A DNA stretch of 43,683 nucleotides, from contig NZ_JAAGKM010000023.1 in assembly GCF_019308355.1 (NCBI RefSeq), forward strand, positions 1 through 43,683, read 5' to 3'. This stretch comes from Empedobacter falsenii (GTDB taxonomy: Bacteria > Bacteroidota > Bacteroidia > Flavobacteriales > Weeksellaceae). Shown piece after piece: positions 41,962 to 43,683 of this stretch. A model generated the notes under the pieces. That model did no database searches. It was not told the origin of the DNA and was given only the letters and a program-made list of their open reading frames with translations. The translations under genes were made by a program, and so were the position numbers. Every line of letters starts with the position of its first letter. Positions within the stretch are counted from its first letter, which is position 1.

Positions 41962-42129
41962 TTTTAATGGATCTTGAGTACGTTTCAAACGTAACTGACC
42001 ATGTCCCGAACGTAGTCGACGTGGTTCTGAACCAAGCTGACTAGGTTCCGAAGTAAGCTAGCTTAGTATTTTAGTAAGCTGATGGGGTTCAGAACCACGT
42101 CAGCTTGGTTGTGGACGTGATTGAGTAGG
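41962..42129. repeat. Eight-unit 21-bp tandem array with palindromic cores
   Basis: Eight gapless 21-bp units start at 41962, 41983, 42004, 42025, 42046, 42067, 42088 and 42109. The middle units share the frame TTCnGAAC, then AGCTGAC or a variant, then GG. At the unit junctions GGTTCTGAACC and GGTTCAGAACC are themselves palindromes. GACGTGGTTCTGAACC (42018-42033) and GGTTCAGAACCACGTC (42086-42101) form an exact 16-bp inverted repeat across the array. The outer units (first, sixth and last) are more diverged. No reading frame fits the array. Confidence 0.75.
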
Positions 42130-42208
42130 TTGTATATTTTAATTTGTTAGATGATTAAATAAATTACTTACTTAAAAAGTTTATTGAATTTGTTTATATT
42201 TGAAAAAT

Positions 42209-42529
42209 ATGAAAGGTTGTTTTAATTTTTTAATTACTTGTATAATTTTATTGGCCTTTTGTGGCTTGATGACAGGAATTACATCAATCTTTTTTAAATC
42301 AGATGTTAAGAAAGATAAAATAATTAAAAATGATTATTATGATTTACAAAAAAATAATTATAATAATGTAAGTATTTATGATACAGTAATTAATTATAAA
42401 AATTATAACCAAAATTATAATTATATACCTTCAAGATCTGGAGCGATTTGTAACGATGGTTCTTTTTCACAAGCAACAGGAAGTGGTGCATGTTCACATC
42501 ATGGAGGGGTGAGTTATTGGGTGAATTAA
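42209..42529 (+). CDS. DUF3761 domain membrane-anchored protein
   Basis: A 106-residue product with an N-terminal membrane segment (about residues 5-24), a Lys- and Asn/Tyr-rich linker, and the C-terminal mark GAICNDGSFSQATGSGACSH followed by HGGVSYW, which is the DUF3761 pattern. The two Cys and two His residues may form a small metal or disulfide site. The function is unknown. I chose the ATG at 42209; TTG at 42200 lies in the -7 box TATATTTG (42195-42202). It directly follows the tandem array and is 17 bases before the next ORF. Confidence 0.75.
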   Translation: MKGCFNFLITCIILLAFCGLMTGITSIFFKSDVKKDKIIKNDYYDLQKNNYNNVSIYDTVINYKNYNQNYNYIPSRSGAICNDGSFSQATGSGACSHHGGVSYWVN

Positions 42530-42546
42530 ATTTTAAAAAACTATAT

Positions 42547-42978
42547 ATGACTATACTAGCTTATCAAATAATAATATTCTTCATTATTCAGCTATCATCA
42601 TTTTTTGGAAAAAAAATAAGAAATATTGTTATTTTTTTGTCAATCATATTTACAATCATTGAGGTGTTTACAACTTGGTTAACTTTATTACAATTTGTTA
42701 CAATTTTTGTGTCGTATCAAGTTTCTAAAATATGGTTTAATGATAAAGTACATATTAAAAAAGAAGAAGATTTAGTAAGATTTGATGATTATGATGAAAA
42801 AGGAAGAAGATTTTATAGAGAAGTTGACTTGAATGACAGTAATATAGATGATGGATTAAGAGATAAAGCTGTAAAAAGTAAAAGAATTGAAGAATTAGCT
42901 AGAGAAGGTTTAAAAAATAATCCGAAACTAAATAAAATGATGAAGGATCATATGGATAATATGATTAATAGAAATGAA
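42547..42978 (+). CDS. Membrane ORF without stop codon, cut by or fused to an IS
   Basis: From ATG at 42547 the frame is open for the rest of the window. The first 144 codons look like a genuine protein: two hydrophobic segments (about residues 5-35 and 38-62), then a charged soluble part with VRFDDYDEKGRRFYREVDLN and a helix-rich end LKNNPKLNKMMKDHMDNMIN. No family is recognised. The natural stop is missing: the frame runs through a terminator hairpin and 54 further bases into the transposase at 43063 in phase (172 codons). I infer truncation by insertion of the element. Coordinates give the plausible native part only. Confidence 0.55.
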
Positions 42979-43010
42979 TCCGTCTCACAACTGAGGCGGA
43001 TTTTTTTTTT
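42977..43010 (+). terminator. Strong intrinsic terminator in front of the transposase
   Basis: AATCCGTCTCA pairs with TGAGGCGGATT (one T-G pair) over a CAAC loop, followed by ten T. It would stop transcription of the upstream ORF before the transposase. Whether it belongs to the host gene or to the element is unclear. Confidence 0.8.
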
Positions 43011-43683
43011 GTTATTATTGAGGGTTTTCGTATATTTATATCTGATAATCATACAGTTGTTTATGAATTTTAAGCATTACAATCAAAATCAGTTGGTTTT
43101 GTTTCCTTATAGTTTTGAGGATTTGATTCCCGAAAATCATCCTGTTCGGATCGTTAATGATATTTTGGAGAAGGTAAACATTGACCCGCTCCTGAAAGCT
43201 TACAGCAAAGAAGGAAATCCCAGTTATCATCCCGTGATGATGCTCAAGGTGATGGTTTTTGCGTATATGAACAATATTTATTCATCGCGGAAAATCGAAA
43301 AAGCGCTTCGTGAAAACATCAACTTCATGTGGCTCTCCAACCTGAGCATCGTGGATCACAATACCGTGAACCGTTTTCGTACCCATAAACTTGAAGCCGC
43401 CTTCAAAAATATTTTCTCACAGGTGGTTTTGCTTTTGGCAGAAGAAGGTTTGGTGAGCCTGAAACAGGTGTTTGTAGACGGAACCAAAATTGAAGCACAG
43501 GCGGGTCGCTACACTTTTGTCTGGGCAAATGCCATCAAAACCAACAAAGAAAAAATGCTTCGTCAGCTGGAAGAGCTCTGGAAATACGCTCAAAGTGTGG
43601 CAAAGGAAGAAGATAAAGACCCTGCACTGCCGGAGTTCAAAGAGATCAGCAAAGAAAAAATCCGGCAAACGGCAGAAAATATC
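43011..43683 (+). mobile_element. Left part of an IS1182-family element, cut by the window end
   Basis: The region holds the 5' part of a DDE transposase preceded by about 50 bases of possible terminal sequence. GC content rises visibly from the start codon onward (for example GTGGATCACAATACCGTGAA), unlike the AT-rich host DNA upstream. The left terminal inverted repeat cannot be placed because the right end is outside the window. Confidence 0.6.
43063..43683 (+). CDS. IS1182-family transposase, N-terminal part
   Basis: The first 207 residues of a transposase; the rest lies beyond the window. The N-terminal DUF772-type domain is visible (SFEDLIPENHPVRIVNDIL, then PSYHPVMMLKVMVFAYMNN and SSRKIEKALRENINFMWLS), followed by DHNTVNRFR and the first catalytic region with VFVDGTKIEAQAGRYTFVW, which carries the first Asp of the DDE triad. 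Codon use and GC content differ from the neighbouring genes, which indicates recent arrival from a less AT-rich relative. The frame is open further upstream, in phase with the membrane ORF. Confidence 0.9.
   Translation, partial: MNFKHYNQNQLVLFPYSFEDLIPENHPVRIVNDILEKVNIDPLLKAYSKEGNPSYHPVMMLKVMVFAYMNNIYSSRKIEKALRENINFMWLSNLSIVDHNTVNRFRTHKLEAAFKNIFSQVVLLLAEEGLVSLKQVFVDGTKIEAQAGRYTFVWANAIKTNKEKMLRQLEELWKYAQSVAKEEDKDPALPEFKEISKEKIRQTAENI

Noticed and set aside
41962-42129. CRISPR array
   Set aside because: There are no constant repeats alternating with unique spacers; the period of 21 bp is too short and no cas gene is present.

Overview
The window reads as chromosome of an AT-rich member of the Bacteroidota, class Flavobacteriia, most likely Weeksellaceae (an Empedobacter- or Chryseobacterium-like organism; the genus is a guess). 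The reasons are promoters with the Bacteroidota -7 box TAnnTTTG, almost no Shine-Dalgarno sequences, flavobacterial families (DUF5606, DUF4846, GYDIA-type GHMP kinase, Bacteroidota-type alpha-2-macroglobulin), a TPP-riboswitch-controlled PnuC transporter, and an intergenic repeat of a kind I associate with flavobacterial genomes. It is mostly housekeeping DNA with two accessory edges.

Layout. 1-640: the 3' end of an rRNA operon (5S rRNA and terminator), a 22-bp tandem array and a hairpin-bearing intergenic repeat. 641-13403, nearly all minus strand: lysS, two secreted proteins of unknown function, rmuC, cvpA and a cysteine desulfurase, a DUF4846 lipoprotein, uvrB, a candidate small RNA of about 115 nt with its own promoter and terminator, then mazG, DUF5606, def and ruvX. 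13495-31688, mostly plus strand: dapD, a GT9-GT2 fusion glycosyltransferase, fabD and a GHMP kinase, an LPS-kinase-like protein divergent from a GT4 glycosyltransferase, tsaC, cca, a pRiA4b ORF-3 family protein, a 2019-residue alpha-2-macroglobulin that carries a TonB-plug-like segment, a serine hydrolase and an ENPP-type phosphodiesterase.

31785-37607, minus strand: an EamA transporter, a deoxynucleoside kinase, a secreted unknown, a TSUP transporter, tRNA-Arg(CCG), a TPP riboswitch followed by pnuC (probably a thiamine transporter) and an acyl-CoA dehydrogenase-like flavoprotein, and a DUF1569/DinB-like protein. 37662-41912: a decayed ORF, a GNAT acetyltransferase, a 2OG-Fe(II) oxygenase, trxB, and holA back-to-back with a lone HsdR-N nuclease domain. 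41913-43683: an eight-unit 21-bp tandem array, a DUF3761 protein, a membrane ORF without a stop codon, and the start of an IS1182-type transposase whose base composition is clearly higher in GC than its surroundings.

The genes near 14.4-20.2 kb (GT9-GT2 fusion, LPS-kinase-like protein, GT4) suggest a dispersed envelope-glycan locus. No CRISPR array, prophage or complete defence system is visible. The least explained items are the two 21/22-bp arrays, the candidate small RNA, the plug-like insertion in the macroglobulin, a set of genes whose promoter box lies exactly 4 nt before the start codon, and an acyl-CoA dehydrogenase-like gene under thiamine control.
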